From positions 2,542,001 through 2,606,000 of the forward strand of contig NZ_CP032482.1 in the NCBI RefSeq assembly GCF_003600645.1: DNA of 64,000 nucleotides. Direction: 5' to 3'. How positions within the stretch are numbered: the first letter of the stretch is position 1; every line of letters begins with the position of its first letter. This DNA is from Yersinia rochesterensis (lineage in GTDB: Bacteria > Pseudomonadota > Gammaproteobacteria > Enterobacterales > Enterobacteriaceae). The position numbers and the translations under genes are program-made. Shown in pieces: positions 21,145 to 32,882 of the stretch. The notes beneath the pieces were generated by a model. That model was not told the origin of the DNA and did not search any database. It worked only from the letters and a program-made list of their open reading frames with translations.

Positions 21145-22266
21145 ATGGATTACCAACTCAATCTCGATTGGCCCGATTTTCTGCAGCGCTATTGGCAGAA
21201 ACGCCCCGTCCTCCTCAAACGTGGCTTTACAAACTTTATTGACCCTCTTTCGCCTGATGAGCTTGCTGGTCTAGCAATGGAAAATGAAGTCGATAGTCGT
21301 CTGGTGAGCCATGAAGAGGGTCGCTGGCAAGTGAGTCATGGCCCATTTGAGAGTTTTGATCACTTAGGTGAAACTAATTGGTCGCTGTTGGTACAGGCGG
21401 TTGATCATTGGCATGAACCCGCAGCCGCCTTAATGCGCCCATTCCGCAAGCTTTCTGACTGGCGAATGGATGATTTAATGATTTCTTTCTCGGTCCCTGG
21501 TGGGGGTGTTGGCCCGCATTTTGACCAATATGACGTTTTTATCATTCAAGGCACGGGCCGTCGTCGCTGGCGGGTCGGTGAGAAAACGGAAATGAAGCAG
21601 CATTGCCCCCATCCAGACCTGCTGCAAGTCGGCCCATTCGACGCCATTATTGATGAAGAAATGGAACCGGGCGATATTCTCTATATCCCACCGGGCTTCC
21701 CTCATGAAGGCTATGCTCTTGAAAATGCATTGAATTATTCGGTCGGTTTCCGTGCACCTAATGGCCGTGAACTGGTCAGCGGTTTTGCTGACTATGTGCT
21801 TTCTCGCGAGTTGGGCAGTTACCGTTACAGTGATCCGGACTTGCAATTGCGGGACCACCCTGCTGAAGTGCTGCCACAAGAAGTCGATAAACTTCGCACT
21901 ATGATGCTCGATTTAGTCCAGCAACCGGAAGAGTTCCAAAACTGGTTTGGCGAATTTATTTCTCAATCACGCCATGAGTTGGATATCGCCCCACCAGAAC
22001 CCCCTTATCAAGCAGGGGATGTCTATGAATTACTCCAACAAGGTGAAGAATTACAACGTCTTGCCGGCCTGCGTGTTCTGCGTATTGGTGACCAATGTTT
22101 TGCTAATGGTGAATTGATTAATACACCGCACTTATCAGCCGCCGATGCATTATGCCAACACTTCAGTGTTGATGCGCAGAAGTTGGGTGATGCGCTGGAA
22201 GATCCGTCTTTCCTCGCCATGCTGACCACACTGGTGAACAGCGGCTATTGGTATTTTAACGACTAA
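21145..22266 (+). CDS. roxA: ribosomal protein uL16 arginine hydroxylase RoxA (YcfD)
   Basis: A 373-residue JmjC-type Fe(II)/2-oxoglutarate oxygenase. The iron ligands are visible as H and D in GPHFDQYDVF (about residue 125) and the second His in PPGFPHEGYAL (about 187). E. coli RoxA/YcfD (373) hydroxylates an arginine of ribosomal protein L16. The C-terminal part is the dimerisation and winged-helix region. It follows phoQ by 84 bp, the conserved enterobacterial order. Confidence 0.95.
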   Translation: MDYQLNLDWPDFLQRYWQKRPVLLKRGFTNFIDPLSPDELAGLAMENEVDSRLVSHEEGRWQVSHGPFESFDHLGETNWSLLVQAVDHWHEPAAALMRPFRKLSDWRMDDLMISFSVPGGGVGPHFDQYDVFIIQGTGRRRWRVGEKTEMKQHCPHPDLLQVGPFDAIIDEEMEPGDILYIPPGFPHEGYALENALNYSVGFRAPNGRELVSGFADYVLSRELGSYRYSDPDLQLRDHPAEVLPQEVDKLRTMMLDLVQQPEEFQNWFGEFISQSRHELDIAPPEPPYQAGDVYELLQQGEELQRLAGLRVLRIGDQCFANGELINTPHLSAADALCQHFSVDAQKLGDALEDPSFLAMLTTLVNSGYWYFND

Positions 22267-22285
22267 TATTTCGGTCTTATTACAC

Positions 22286-22309
22286 AAAATGCCCCGATAA
22301 ACGGGGCAT
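22286..22309 (-). terminator. hairpin terminator between roxA and pepT
   Basis: Perfect stem ATGCCCCG / CGGGGCAT with an ATAAA loop. On the minus strand it is followed by a TTTTG tail, fitting pepT termination; it may also end roxA from the other side. Confidence 0.7.
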
Positions 22310-22315
22310 CAGACT

Positions 22316-22434
22316 GCTGACAAAGTCAAATGAAAGGGAAACGTGCTGTTGGGGTCGTGGCGACGTAAGTTGCCGGAGAGCTACGAGGTGCGGTTACCCT
22401 TTCACTCATTGCGTGATCTATAGCTTTGTCATTA
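22316..22434. repeat. palindromic miniature element (copy A)
   Basis: About 119 bp with imperfect terminal inverted repeats GCTGACAAAG / CTTTGTCATT and an inner inverted pair (TGAAAGGG / CCCTTTCA). It shares its ends and a 32-bp internal block (CGTAAGTTGCCGGAGAGC here) with the element at 55211-55345 read in reverse complement. It is probably a Yersinia intergenic palindromic repeat family such as YPAL, but I cannot confirm the name. Confidence 0.55.
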
Positions 22435-22463
22435 ATCTCAACATTTTTGTGTGATGGATAATC

Positions 22464-23699
22464 TTATGACTCTTTAGCCCGTTTTGCTGTCAATTCAGCA
22501 ATTCTCATGATAACCGCCACCGCTTTTTCCATTCCTTCCAGGGTTATAAACTCATGTTTACCATGATAATTATAGCCACCGGTAAAGATATTGGGGCAAG
22601 GTAAGCCCATGAAAGATAACTGAGCGCCATCAGTGCCACCGCGAATTGGCTTCATAATAGGCGTGATATCGCAATCACGCATCGCCTGTTGTGCTATCTC
22701 AATGATATGTGGATGCTTAATAATATGCTCACGCATATTGTAATAACTATCATCCATAACGATTTCGATATAACAGTCACGGTGTAAACCTTTACCAACC
22801 CGCTTGGCGATATCCACCATATTTTTCTTGCGAGCTTCAAATCCATCGAGGTTAAAATCGCGCACGATATAGTGCATTTCTGCCCGTTCAACCGTGCCCT
22901 TAATGCTTTGCAGATGATAAAATCCGTCATAACCCTCTGTACATTCAGGGGTTTCATTCGCCGGTAATTCCTGATGGAAACGGGTTGCCAGCGACAGTGC
23001 ATTCACCATCACCCCTTTAGCACTCCCAGGATGAACATTGTTACCGACAATTTTTATTGTCACCGAAGCCGCATTAAAATTCTCGAACTCAAGTTCGCCG
23101 ACACCGCCGCCATCCACGGTATAAGCCCATTGGGCATCAAATTCAGCCACATTAAAGAAACGCGCCCCTTTCCCCACTTCTTCATCTGGCGTGAATGCGA
23201 TCCGGATATCCCCATGAGGAACATTATTGTGCTTTAAGCGCACCATGGCGGTGATAATTTCTGCAATACCCGCTTTATCATCCGCACCTAATAGGGTCTT
23301 GCCGTCAGTGGTAATCAAGGTGTGCCCAAGCAATTGATGCAGGACGGGGAACATGACCGGGGACAGAACCTCATCACCGATTCCCAAAGCAATATCACCA
23401 CCACGGTAGTTTTCTACAATCTGTGGATTAACATTTTTCCCCGAGAAGTCGGGTGAGGTGTCGAGATGAGCAATAAAGCCAACCGTGGGGACCGACCAGG
23501 AAACATTTGCGGGTAATGTTGCCATCACACAGCCGTGGTCACTCAAATTAACCTGAGAAAAACCCAGCGACTGCAACTCCTGTTGCAACGCCAGAGCCAG
23601 CTTGCGCTGCCCTTCAGTGCTCGGCACGGATTTTACATTGGCTTTTGCTTGAGTATCAAAAGAGACATAGTTGAAAAAGCGGTCGAGTAATTTGTCCAT
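22464..23699 (-). CDS. pepT: peptidase T (tripeptidase)
   Basis: A 411-residue M20-family di-zinc aminotripeptidase (E. coli 408). Metal ligands are visible in [10 protein letters not shown] (His), [10 protein letters not shown] (Asp) and DEEVGKGA (Glu pair); the C-terminal [10 protein letters not shown] provides the last His. I use ATG 23699 ([13 protein letters not shown]), which matches E. coli; an in-frame ATG 10 codons upstream is not conserved. It removes the N-terminal residue from tripeptides in the cytosol. Confidence 0.96.
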   Translation of the reverse strand: MDKLLDRFFNYVSFDTQAKANVKSVPSTEGQRKLALALQQELQSLGFSQVNLSDHGCVMATLPANVSWSVPTVGFIAHLDTSPDFSGKNVNPQIVENYRGGDIALGIGDEVLSPVMFPVLHQLLGHTLITTDGKTLLGADDKAGIAEIITAMVRLKHNNVPHGDIRIAFTPDEEVGKGARFFNVAEFDAQWAYTVDGGGVGELEFENFNAASVTIKIVGNNVHPGSAKGVMVNALSLATRFHQELPANETPECTEGYDGFYHLQSIKGTVERAEMHYIVRDFNLDGFEARKKNMVDIAKRVGKGLHRDCYIEIVMDDSYYNMREHIIKHPHIIEIAQQAMRDCDITPIMKPIRGGTDGAQLSFMGLPCPNIFTGGYNYHGKHEFITLEGMEKAVAVIMRIAELTAKRAKES

Positions 23700-23880
23700 G
23701 GTTCCCACCTTCATAATAGTGAATATCATTATGGGGAAGTGATCACCATCAAATATTGCGTCAGGTCAGTTTTAGACAAACTTAAGTCAGAATAAAAAAG
23801 CAATATAGGTACGACACTGAGTGTTTGAATTAATGATTAAGTGCCGCTAGCAACGCTGCGGCACCAATTAAGCAGGGTAA

Positions 23881-24717
23881 TTAGTCGCCTTCGCGATTCT
23901 CGCCACGGGTGGTTAAAAATTCGCGCACATATTCTGGCACCACTTTGCTGGCTAAACCGTAGTGTTTTTCATCAAACTGACTCTCAACCTGGCTAGGCTC
24001 AAGATTCAACTCGACAGTATGAGCACCGTGCAAGCTCGACTCATGGACAAACCCGGCGGCAGGGTAGACATGGCCGGAGGTGCCAATTGAAATAAAGAAA
24101 TCAGCCTCAGCCAGCGCTTGATAGATTTCATCCATACCCATTGGCATCTCACCAAACCACACAATATGTGGGCGCAGTGGCGATGGGAATTGGCAACAAT
24201 GGCAGCGCTCATCCGCACTGAGATCACCCGGCCAATCCAGTACCTGGCCTGACTGGGTGCAGCGCACTTTCAATAACTCGCCATGCATATGAATAACGCG
24301 CTTGCTACCCGCTCTCTCATGCAAATTATCTATGTTCTGAGTCACCAGTACGAAATTATCACCCAGCACTGCTTCCAAATCAGCTAATGCAAAATGAGCG
24401 GCATTTGGCGCAATATCAGGCTGCTGTAACTGGCGGCGACGTGCATTATAAAAAGCCTGAACCAGTTCAGGGTCACGACGATACCCCTCAGGGGTGGCAA
24501 CATCTTCCACCTGATGCTCTTCCCACAAACCATCTGCCGCACGGAAAGTACGAATACCAGATTCGGCCGAGATGCCGGCCCCCGTCAGAACCACCACAAG
24601 CGGCTTCTTCATTTCGGAAGTTGCAGCACTGTCTCGATGAAAAATACGGGAGCGAAAACGTTGATGGCGCAAGTGCTTATTCTTGCGAAACCGACACAAC
24701 CGATGGCGAATGCGCAT
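23881..24717 (-). CDS. cobB: NAD-dependent protein deacylase CobB (sirtuin)
   Basis: A 278-residue class III sirtuin. NAD-binding [11 protein letters not shown] (about residues 46-56), TQNIDNLH, catalytic His in [11 protein letters not shown] and a zinc site formed by that Cys and CHCC. It deacetylates and desuccinylates proteins such as acetyl-CoA synthetase. The basic N-terminus ([20 protein letters not shown]) matches the long CobB form of E. coli; an internal ATG at residue 36 ([11 protein letters not shown]) could give the short form. Last gene of the lolCDE-nagK-cobB run. Confidence 0.95.
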   Translation of the reverse strand: MRIRHRLCRFRKNKHLRHQRFRSRIFHRDSAATSEMKKPLVVVLTGAGISAESGIRTFRAADGLWEEHQVEDVATPEGYRRDPELVQAFYNARRRQLQQPDIAPNAAHFALADLEAVLGDNFVLVTQNIDNLHERAGSKRVIHMHGELLKVRCTQSGQVLDWPGDLSADERCHCCQFPSPLRPHIVWFGEMPMGMDEIYQALAEADFFISIGTSGHVYPAAGFVHESSLHGAHTVELNLEPSQVESQFDEKHYGLASKVVPEYVREFLTTRGENREGD

Positions 24718-24744
24718 AACCTTTTGCCTCTATTTTAGATATTG

Positions 24745-24813
<69 letters not shown>

Positions 24814-24819
24814 TGGGTA

Positions 24820-25731
24820 TTACTTAGACAAATGCAGGAACGCCGCCCCACGAACACCGCCCGCATCACCATAACGCGCTTTTTCAATGCGCGGCAATCG
24901 GGCTACTCGCAATAAATGCTGTGGTAGCCGTTTCGGCAGTTCTTGATAGATATGCTCGAAATTAGATAATCCACCACCGATTACAACGAGATGGGGGTCC
25001 AGCATAGTCAATAAATTACCTAAGCAAACAGCCAGTACATCCATAAAACGCTCAACATGAGCTACAGCCTTGGATTCACCGATGTTATAGTTTGCAATAA
25101 TTTCAGTTGCAGGCAAAGATTGCTGGTTGAAATGTTTGTACATCCATTCAAAACCACGTCCTGAAATATAATTCTCAATACAACCATTATGGCCGCAACC
25201 ACATGGTACTCGTGGAATATCTGCGCCCAGAATATCCAGCGCATCTACTGGCAAACGAAAATGACCAAATTCGCCAGTAATATGGTTTCGCCCACTGACA
25301 ATATTGCCGTTCACAATTAGCCCACCACCGACGCCAGTACCAAGAATCAGCCCTAATACTGTTGGATAGCGGCGAAACTCAGGATCCCAGGCTTCCGACA
25401 ATGCAAAGCAGTTAGCATCATTATCGATTCGAACTTCGCGCCCGATTAACCCGGAAAGGTCACCTTGTAATGATTGCCCCATTGCCGCCGGCACATTCGC
25501 CGTGAATACCGTACCATCATCGGCGTTGGGCAAGCCGGGAATGCCGATACCCACACTGCCTTTAATACCACAAAACTCATCGGCTTCCCGTGTCAGGTCA
25601 TGTAATGTTTGCAGTAATAGCGAGTAGTCTTCGCGCGGTGTAGGGACGCGCTTATGCCAGATTCGTTGCAGATTAGCATCAAAAACGCCTAACTCAATTT
25701 TGGTGCCGCCCATATCAAAACCGTAATACAT
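24820..25731 (-). CDS. nagK: N-acetyl-D-glucosamine kinase
   Basis: A 303-residue ROK-family kinase, same length as E. coli NagK, that phosphorylates N-acetylglucosamine from murein recycling. ATP-binding [10 protein letters not shown] is near residue 7; the zinc-binding ROK motif is in [14 protein letters not shown] (about 190). I use ATG 25731 (MYYGFDMGG). The frame stays open upstream for 61 codons, but that extension is translation of an ERIC element and has no family counterpart. nagK sits between two ERIC elements, downstream of lolE. Confidence 0.96.
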   Translation of the reverse strand: MYYGFDMGGTKIELGVFDANLQRIWHKRVPTPREDYSLLLQTLHDLTREADEFCGIKGSVGIGIPGLPNADDGTVFTANVPAAMGQSLQGDLSGLIGREVRIDNDANCFALSEAWDPEFRRYPTVLGLILGTGVGGGLIVNGNIVSGRNHITGEFGHFRLPVDALDILGADIPRVPCGCGHNGCIENYISGRGFEWMYKHFNQQSLPATEIIANYNIGESKAVAHVERFMDVLAVCLGNLLTMLDPHLVVIGGGLSNFEHIYQELPKRLPQHLLRVARLPRIEKARYGDAGGVRGAAFLHLSK

Positions 25732-25745
25732 AAAGTTATCCTTAT

Positions 25746-25944
25746 ATACCCTAAATAATTCGAGTTGCAGGAAGGCGGCAACTGAGTCAATCCCCAGGAG
25801 CTTACATGAGTAAGTCACTGAGGGACAAATCTGTCGGGAGCAGATATGTACGCTGTGTACAGCGGCCTCGTAGAAGCGAGGCCCATGGACGAGCCGAGTA
25901 ACGAAGGCAGCCAACGCACATGCAGCTTGACGTATGACGGGGAT
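25746..25944 (+). repeat. long ERIC element with internal insertion, between lolE and nagK
   Basis: ERIC ends (ATACCCTAAATAATTCGAG and GCTTGACGTATGACGGGGAT) and core AATCCCCAGGAGCTTACATG are intact. Roughly 85 bp (about 25824-25912) are inserted in the right half. The insertion contains three self-complementary stems: ATCTG/CAGAT, CGCTG/CAGCG and GGCCTCG/CGAGGCC. The same insertion occurs at 34055-34135 with paired changes. Confidence 0.9.
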
Positions 25945-25946
25945 AA

Positions 25947-27206
25947 TTATTGCCCACTCAACACCCGCGCCGGATCAATACGACTGGCACGACGAGCCGG
26001 ATACCAACTGGCAATTAAACTCAACACCAATGCGGTCGCCAGCACACAAGCCACATCAAACCAGTGTAATTCTGACGGTAAAAAGTCGATGAAGTATATA
26101 TCGCCCGACAAAAATTGATGCCCCACCAGCTTTTCTAGCCCACGGATAATATTGGTTAATTGCAAAGAAACAATCACCCCCACCACCGCCCCGCTAACAC
26201 TGCCGATAAGCCCCGCTAGCAAGCCATACCACATAAAAATGGCGCGAATGAGGCCATCTTTAGCCCCTAATGTGCGCAGAACTGCAATATCGCTGCTTTT
26301 ATCTTTAACGGCCATGACCAGTGTGGAGACAATGTTAAAACTGGCCACACCAATCACCAGCACCATAGCTAAGTACATGATAGTACGGATCATTTGAATA
26401 TCGCGATACATATAGCCATAGGTGCCAATCCAACTGCTGATATACACATAAGCATTGGAAGCCTCACCGGCGCTGCGCACCAGTTGGTTGGCGTTGTAGA
26501 CATCATCGACCTTGATGGCTATACCAGTGACACTGTCACCCATATCCAGATATTGCTGGGCATCAATTAAAGGCACCAATGCCAAGCTATGATCCAGTTG
26601 CCCGCTCAATTGAAAAACGCCCGCTACCTGCAAGCGAATGCGCTTAGGTTGCAGCAATTTCATCTCAGGGTCGCTATTGGGGATCATCACCGTCAGCCAT
26701 GACCCCTGCTTCACGCCCAGCGCATCGGCCAGACCTTTACCTAAAATAATCTGCTGCTGGCCGGCCTTGAAATTATCCCAAGCATGGTCAAGGACAAAAC
26801 TGGGTAATGCACTGAGATGCTGCTCGCTTTCAGGATCAACCCCTTTGACTTCTACCGCACGTAATTGAGTGGCATTTTCAATCAAGCCGGTGAATTTGAT
26901 ATAAGGTGCCGCCGCCACAATGCCGGGCACTTTTTCAATCCGCTGTAAAGTTTGTGCCCAGCCGCTAAATGGCTGATTGACGACAGCAATTTCACCATGA
27001 GGCACCACCGCCAAGATACGATTTTTTAGCTCACGTTCGAAGCCGTTCATGGCACTTAAGCCGACTACCAATACCGCCACGCCCAAGGCAATGCCCAAGG
27101 TGGAAATCACCGAAATGAGTGACACCATTCCGCCGCGACGGCGGCCACGGCTAAAACGTAAACCGATTAACAGTGAAAGTGGCGAAACGCCCATCCCAAT
27201 TGCCAC
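25947..27206 (-). CDS. lolE: lipoprotein-releasing ABC transporter membrane subunit LolE
   Basis: A 419-residue inner-membrane protein (E. coli 414). One N-terminal span (about residues 30-55, after the [17 protein letters not shown] block), a large periplasmic domain and three C-terminal spans ([11 protein letters not shown] region onward) ending in [16 protein letters not shown]. With LolC and LolD it extracts outer-membrane lipoproteins from the inner membrane and hands them to LolA. Its start abuts the lolD stop. An in-frame ATG at codon 5 is an alternative start. Confidence 0.96.
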   Translation of the reverse strand: MAIGMGVSPLSLLIGLRFSRGRRRGGMVSLISVISTLGIALGVAVLVVGLSAMNGFERELKNRILAVVPHGEIAVVNQPFSGWAQTLQRIEKVPGIVAAAPYIKFTGLIENATQLRAVEVKGVDPESEQHLSALPSFVLDHAWDNFKAGQQQIILGKGLADALGVKQGSWLTVMIPNSDPEMKLLQPKRIRLQVAGVFQLSGQLDHSLALVPLIDAQQYLDMGDSVTGIAIKVDDVYNANQLVRSAGEASNAYVYISSWIGTYGYMYRDIQMIRTIMYLAMVLVIGVASFNIVSTLVMAVKDKSSDIAVLRTLGAKDGLIRAIFMWYGLLAGLIGSVSGAVVGVIVSLQLTNIIRGLEKLVGHQFLSGDIYFIDFLPSELHWFDVACVLATALVLSLIASWYPARRASRIDPARVLSGQ

Positions 27207-27910
27207 TATTGCGCCCCCACCAACGTCAAGTGCTGCTGTAGCTGGCCGTCACGCATTTCCAACTGACGGCTCATGCGCTTGGCCAATTGCAAATCGTGAG
27301 TGACAACTAAGAAGGCGGTTCCTTGACGAACATTCAATTCACCTAGCAAATTAAAGATGCTATCGGCATTCCGTTGATCGAGGTTACCGGTCGGCTCATC
27401 AGCCAACACTAACGACGGGTTGTTCACCAGTGAGCGCGCTATCGCCACTCGCTGACGCTCACCACCGGATAGTTCGGACGGGCGATGTTTGCTACGCTTT
27501 TCCAACCCCACAGCCACCAGCATCGCGCGGGCTTTATCCTGCGCTTCACTCGGTTTGGCACCGCCGATAAGTAGTGGCATAGCAACATTTTCTAATGCAG
27601 TAAAATCCGGTAGTAAATGGTGAAATTGATAGATAAAACCTAACTCACGATTACGTAACTCAGCTTTTGCCGTGGAAGACATTTGATTCAGCGAGCGCCC
27701 TTGATATATCACTTCGCCGGAAGTCGGTGAATCCAGCCCGCCCAACAAGTGCAATAGGGTACTTTTACCTGAACCGGAACTGCCGACAATCGCCATCAGT
27801 TCACCAGCTTCGATAGTGAACGACACATTACGTAAGACGTCGGTATGTAGTTGACCTTCCTGATAGCGTTTGCACAGGTTTAAACACTGTAATAAAGGAT
27901 GATTACTCAT
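27206..27910 (-). CDS. lolD: lipoprotein-releasing ABC transporter ATPase LolD
   Basis: A 234-residue ABC ATPase (E. coli 233). Walker [10 protein letters not shown], the LolD-specific [26 protein letters not shown] region, signature [15 protein letters not shown] and Walker [10 protein letters not shown] are all present. I use ATG 27910 (MSNHPLLQC); the upstream in-frame extension overlaps lolC by 98 bp and is not conserved. With this start it overlaps lolC by 8 bp. Confidence 0.97.
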   Translation of the reverse strand: MSNHPLLQCLNLCKRYQEGQLHTDVLRNVSFTIEAGELMAIVGSSGSGKSTLLHLLGGLDSPTSGEVIYQGRSLNQMSSTAKAELRNRELGFIYQFHHLLPDFTALENVAMPLLIGGAKPSEAQDKARAMLVAVGLEKRSKHRPSELSGGERQRVAIARSLVNNPSLVLADEPTGNLDQRNADSIFNLLGELNVRQGTAFLVVTHDLQLAKRMSRQLEMRDGQLQQHLTLVGAQ

Positions 27911-29105
27911 AGCGTAAGGCCTCGGCAGGTTGTGCGGCGGCAGCGCGCCAGGAAGGATAAAGCGTAGAAAGCAAAGCAATCGCCATTGCCAACAGGGCAA
28001 TCACGGTCACCTGAACCGGATTAATCTCCACCGGTAAGGTCGCGCCATCAATCAATAAACCGAGAACCGGGATAATGGTATTCAATTGACTGGCAAGCAA
28101 AATACCCAAGCCGGCACCGAGCAATGCGCCAATAACCCCTGCGCTGGCGCCCTGCACCATAAACACCAACATAATTTGACGACGACTTAAACCCTGGGTT
28201 TGCAAAATAGCCACTTCGCCCTGTTTTTCCATCACTAACAGGCCCAAAGAGGTAATAATATTAAAGGCCGCAACAGCGATAATCAGGCTAAGCAGCAACC
28301 CCATCATGTTCTTTTCCATCCGTACAGCCTGGAAAAGCTCGCCTTTACGCTCACGCCAATCTTTCCATACCGTGCCTTCTGGCAAGTTTTGTTGACTCAA
28401 ACTATCAACGGACAGCGGTTGTGAAAGGAATAAACGCCAACCGGTAATATTGCCTGCCGGATAGCGCATCAGACGTGATGCATCCTGCTGATTAACCAGC
28501 ATTTGGTAGCCATCGACTTCACTGTCGGCGGCAAATGTGCCGATAACATTAAACAGGCGTTGGCTAGGGATGCGCCCCATCGGGGTGAATTGACTGGCAC
28601 TTGGCACCATTAGACGCAGTGTCTCGCCGCGCTTCACCCCCAATTGACCGGCCAGTTTTTCACCGAGGATCATATTGTAGCTACCCGGCTGTAAATCTTT
28701 CAGGTGCACATTAACCAAGTAGTTGGCCAGAGGTTCATGCTGATTGGGGTCAACCCCCAACATCACTCCGGCGGAGAGATTGCGCGCGCTTTGCAGCACC
28801 ACATCAGCGGTGGTTAACGGCACAATATCGGTAACGCCAGTCAGTGATTTCAGCGATGAAGCAGGAATTTTATTTGGATCAAGGGAGCCTTGTGGCGTGG
28901 TAATCAGCGCCTGCGGCATCATCCCCAAAATATTATTCTGCAAATCGCGCTCGAAACCATTCATCACGGATAGCACTGTGATCAATGCCATCACGCCGAG
29001 TGTGATACCAATGGTTGAAAGCCATGAAACAAACCGACCAAAACGGTCAGATGCACGCCCACGCATATAACGCAGGCCAATAAATAATGCGACAGGTTGA
29101 TACAT
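27903..29105 (-). CDS. lolC: lipoprotein-releasing ABC transporter membrane subunit LolC
   Basis: A 400-residue protein (E. coli 399), paralogous to LolE with the same four-span layout. The N-terminal [25 protein letters not shown] spans the membrane; the periplasmic domain contains the LolA-binding hook region; [20 protein letters not shown] marks the cytoplasmic coupling segment. First gene of lolCDE-nagK-cobB. Confidence 0.97.
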   Translation of the reverse strand: MYQPVALFIGLRYMRGRASDRFGRFVSWLSTIGITLGVMALITVLSVMNGFERDLQNNILGMMPQALITTPQGSLDPNKIPASSLKSLTGVTDIVPLTTADVVLQSARNLSAGVMLGVDPNQHEPLANYLVNVHLKDLQPGSYNMILGEKLAGQLGVKRGETLRLMVPSASQFTPMGRIPSQRLFNVIGTFAADSEVDGYQMLVNQQDASRLMRYPAGNITGWRLFLSQPLSVDSLSQQNLPEGTVWKDWRERKGELFQAVRMEKNMMGLLLSLIIAVAAFNIITSLGLLVMEKQGEVAILQTQGLSRRQIMLVFMVQGASAGVIGALLGAGLGILLASQLNTIIPVLGLLIDGATLPVEINPVQVTVIALLAMAIALLSTLYPSWRAAAAQPAEALRYE

Positions 29106-29425
<320 letters not shown>

Positions 29426-32400
29426 ATGTCCCAACAACATCGTTATTCATTGCCGACGCGCCGTGGCGACACCCGCCAGTTAGGCCAGTTGACTGGTTCC
29501 GCATGCGCCGTCGAGTGTGCAGAAATTATTGAGCGTCATGATGGCCCGGTAATGTTAATTACCCCGGATATGCAAACGGCACTGCGACTGCGTGATGAAA
29601 TTCAGCAGTTTTCCCCTCGTCCGGTGAATACCCTCTCCGACTGGGAAACGCTGCCTTACGACAGTTTCTCACCCCATCAGGATATTATTTCGGCCCGCCT
29701 TTCTTGTCTGTACCACCTTCCGACAATGGAACGCGGTGTTATTATTCTCCCGATTAATACTCTGATGCAACGGGTTTGCCCGCACGAATTCCTGCACGGT
29801 CATGCGCTGGTGATGAAAAAAGGCCAGCACCTGTCGCGAGATAAATTACGCGCTCAGCTTGAGCAAGCGGGATATCGCAGCGTCGATCAGGTTATGGAGC
29901 ACGGTGAGTTTGCTACCCGCGGGGCCTTGCTTGATCTGTATCCGATGGGCAGTGAAGAGCCTTATCGCATTGACTTTTTTGATGATGACATTGATAGCTT
30001 GCGCGTATTTGATGTGGATACACAGCGCACCCTGTCCGAAGTTGATCAAATAAACTTACTCCCCGCCCATGAATTCCCGATAGATAAAAACGCTATTGAA
30101 TTATTCCGCAGCCAATGGCGTGAACAGTTCGAAGTGCGCCGTGATGCGGAACATATTTACCAGCAAGTCAGCAAAGGCATCTGGCCTGCCGGGATTGAAT
30201 ACTGGCAACCGCTATTCTTCAACCAGCCATTGCCGACACTGTTTAGCTACTTGCCTGCAAATACCTTATTGATTAACACCGGCTCGCTGGAAAGCTCAGC
30301 GGAGCGTTTCTGGCAAGATGTTAACCAACGCTATGAAAGCCGTCGTGTTGACCCAATGCGCCCATTGCTGGCCCCGGAAACATTATGGCTGCGGGTTGAT
30401 TCACTTTTCAGTGAGTTAAAAGAGTGGCCGCGGGTTCAGTTCAAGACCGAAGAATTACCGGCTAAAACCGCCAATACCAACTTACATTATCAGCCGCTGC
30501 CCGATTTATCCGTACAGGCGCAGCAAAAAGCGCCACTGGATAATCTGCGGCGCTTTATTGAGTCATTCAGCGGTAGTGTCGTGTTTTCGGTGGAAAGTGA
30601 GGGGCGACGCGAAACCCTGCAAGATCTGCTGGCACGGATAAAAATCAGCCCAACCCTGATAAGCGAGCTATCTCAAGCCACGGCACCTGGCCATTATCTG
30701 ATGATTGGTGCTTCAGAACGAGGTTTCCTTGATACAGATAAGCAATTAGCGCTGATTTGCGAAAGTGACTTACTGGGCGAGCGCGTGAACCGCCGCCGCC
30801 AAGACAATCGCCGCACCATTAATACCGATACCTTAATCCGCAATCTGGCGGAATTGCGCCCCGGTCAACCAGTGGTTCATCTGGAGCACGGTGTGGGCCG
30901 CTATCTTGGTCTCACCACCTTAGAAGCGGGCGGTATTAAAGCTGAATACCTGATATTGACCTATGCCGGTGAAGATAAGCTGTACGTGCCGGTTTCATCA
31001 CTGCATCTTATCAGTCGCTATTCCGGCGGTGCTGACGAAAATGCACCACTGCATAAACTGGGTGGCGATGCCTGGAGCCGTGCGCGGCAGAAAGCCGCCG
31101 AGAAAGTGCGTGATGTGGCGGCTGAACTGCTGGATATCTATGCGCAGCGCGCCGCCAAATCTGGCTTTAAATTCAAATTCGACCGCGAACAGTATCAGCT
31201 GTTTTGCCAAAGCTTCCCGTTCGAAACCACACCGGATCAGGAACAGGCCATCAATGCGGTGCTCAGTGATATGTGCCGGCCACTGGCCATGGACCGCCTG
31301 GTGTGTGGGGATGTTGGTTTCGGTAAAACCGAAGTGGCTATGCGAGCGGCTTTCCTGGCGGTGGCGAATAATAAGCAAGTGGCGGTATTGGTGCCGACCA
31401 CCCTGCTGGCGCAACAGCATTTTGACAACTTCCGCGACCGTTTTGCTACCTGGCCGGTGCGGATTGAAATGATGTCCCGCTTCCGCAGCGCCAAAGAGCA
31501 GCAAGTGATTTTGGAACAAGCGGCTGAAGGGAAAGTCGATATTATTATCGGCACCCACAAATTGCTGCAAACTGACTTGCGCTGGCAAGATCTTGGGCTG
31601 TTGATTGTCGATGAAGAACACCGCTTTGGGGTGCGCCACAAAGAGCGAATCAAGGCGATGCGCGCCGATGTCGACATTTTGACACTCACCGCCACGCCAA
31701 TTCCGCGCACACTGAATATGGCAATGAGCGGCATGCGCGATTTATCCATTATTGCCACCCCGCCCGCGCGCCGTCTGGCAGTAAAAACCTTTGTCCGTGA
31801 GTATGATAGCTTGGTGGTGCGAGAGGCGATTCTGCGCGAAATTCTCCGTGGCGGGCAGGTTTATTACCTGTATAACGACGTGGAAAATATCGAAAAAGCC
31901 ACCCAGCGGCTCGCGGAATTAGTGCCGGAGGCGCGCATTGCCATCGGCCACGGTCAGATGCGTGAGCGGGATCTGGAGCGGGTGATGAATGATTTCCATC
32001 ATCAGCGTTTTAACGTGTTGGTCTGTACCACCATTATTGAAACCGGTATAGATATTCCGAGCGCCAATACCATTATCATCGAACGCGCCGATCATTTTGG
32101 TCTGGCGCAGTTGCACCAATTGCGCGGCCGGGTTGGGCGTTCCCACCATCAAGCCTATGCTTACTTGCTCACGCCGAATCCGAAAGCCATGACTACCGAT
32201 GCCAAAAAACGGCTGGAGGCTATTGCGTCACTGGAAGATCTCGGTGCTGGTTTTGCCCTGGCAACTCATGACCTTGAGATTCGTGGGGCCGGTGAGCTAT
32301 TAGGCGAAGATCAAAGTGGCCAAATGACCACCATCGGTTTCTCTCTGTATATGGAGTTACTGGAAAGCGCGGTGGATGCGCTGAAAGAAGGCAGAGAGCC

Positions 32401-32872
32401 GTCGCTGGAAGATTTGACCAGTAATCAGACTGAAATTGAAATGCGTATGCCGGTGCTGCTGCCGGAAGACTTTATTCCTGATGTGAATATCCGGCTTTCG
32501 TTTTATAAGCGAATCGCCAGTGCTCGCAATGAAACTGAACTTGATGAGTTGAAAGTCGAGCTGATTGACCGCTTTGGTAAACTGCCCGATGCCGCCCGCT
32601 ATCTCTTACATACTGCAGAATTGCGCCAACAGGCCCAGAAGTTGGGTATCAAGCGCATTGAAGGTAATGAGCGCGGTGGTTTTATCGAATTTGGTGAGAA
32701 GAACAAAGTGGACCCGGTTTATTTGATTGGTTTGCTGCAACGCCAACCACAGATATACCGTCTGGAAGGGCCAACCAAACTGAAATTTATCCAGGATTTA
32801 AGTGATCGGACACAGCGGTTGAAGTTTATCAGTGAACTGCTGGCGGCATTTGCTCAGCATCGAGTGGCTTAA
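29426..32872 (+). CDS. mfd: transcription-repair coupling factor Mfd
   Basis: A 1148-residue protein, the same length as E. coli Mfd. N-terminal UvrB-like domains bind UvrA; the CarD-like RNA-polymerase interaction domain starts at LRPGQPVVHLEHGVGRYLG (about residue 475). The RecG-like motor has Walker A GDVGFGKTEVA, motif II VDEEHRFG, TLTATPIPRTLNMAM and helicase motif VI region QLRGRVGRS; the C-terminal D7 domain is complete. It displaces stalled RNA polymerase and recruits nucleotide excision repair. Divergent from lolC with an ERIC in between. Confidence 0.98.
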   Translation: MSQQHRYSLPTRRGDTRQLGQLTGSACAVECAEIIERHDGPVMLITPDMQTALRLRDEIQQFSPRPVNTLSDWETLPYDSFSPHQDIISARLSCLYHLPTMERGVIILPINTLMQRVCPHEFLHGHALVMKKGQHLSRDKLRAQLEQAGYRSVDQVMEHGEFATRGALLDLYPMGSEEPYRIDFFDDDIDSLRVFDVDTQRTLSEVDQINLLPAHEFPIDKNAIELFRSQWREQFEVRRDAEHIYQQVSKGIWPAGIEYWQPLFFNQPLPTLFSYLPANTLLINTGSLESSAERFWQDVNQRYESRRVDPMRPLLAPETLWLRVDSLFSELKEWPRVQFKTEELPAKTANTNLHYQPLPDLSVQAQQKAPLDNLRRFIESFSGSVVFSVESEGRRETLQDLLARIKISPTLISELSQATAPGHYLMIGASERGFLDTDKQLALICESDLLGERVNRRRQDNRRTINTDTLIRNLAELRPGQPVVHLEHGVGRYLGLTTLEAGGIKAEYLILTYAGEDKLYVPVSSLHLISRYSGGADENAPLHKLGGDAWSRARQKAAEKVRDVAAELLDIYAQRAAKSGFKFKFDREQYQLFCQSFPFETTPDQEQAINAVLSDMCRPLAMDRLVCGDVGFGKTEVAMRAAFLAVANNKQVAVLVPTTLLAQQHFDNFRDRFATWPVRIEMMSRFRSAKEQQVILEQAAEGKVDIIIGTHKLLQTDLRWQDLGLLIVDEEHRFGVRHKERIKAMRADVDILTLTATPIPRTLNMAMSGMRDLSIIATPPARRLAVKTFVREYDSLVVREAILREILRGGQVYYLYNDVENIEKATQRLAELVPEARIAIGHGQMRERDLERVMNDFHHQRFNVLVCTTIIETGIDIPSANTIIIERADHFGLAQLHQLRGRVGRSHHQAYAYLLTPNPKAMTTDAKKRLEAIASLEDLGAGFALATHDLEIRGAGELLGEDQSGQMTTIGFSLYMELLESAVDALKEGREPSLEDLTSNQTEIEMRMPVLLPEDFIPDVNIRLSFYKRIASARNETELDELKVELIDRFGKLPDAARYLLHTAELRQQAQKLGIKRIEGNERGGFIEFGEKNKVDPVYLIGLLQRQPQIYRLEGPTKLKFIQDLSDRTQRLKFISELLAAFAQHRVA

Positions 32873-32882
32873 TATCAAAATG

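Noticed and set aside
22316..22434. Folded segment considered as a tRNA or small RNA gene
   Set aside because: No T-loop or acceptor pairing; it matches the second palindromic element instead.
25732..25914. N-terminal extension of nagK
   Set aside because: The 61 extra codons are translation of an ERIC element; family start is 25731.
30963..31758. Long open frames in other phases within mfd
   Set aside because: They are shadows of the GC-biased mfd reading frame with no family resemblance.
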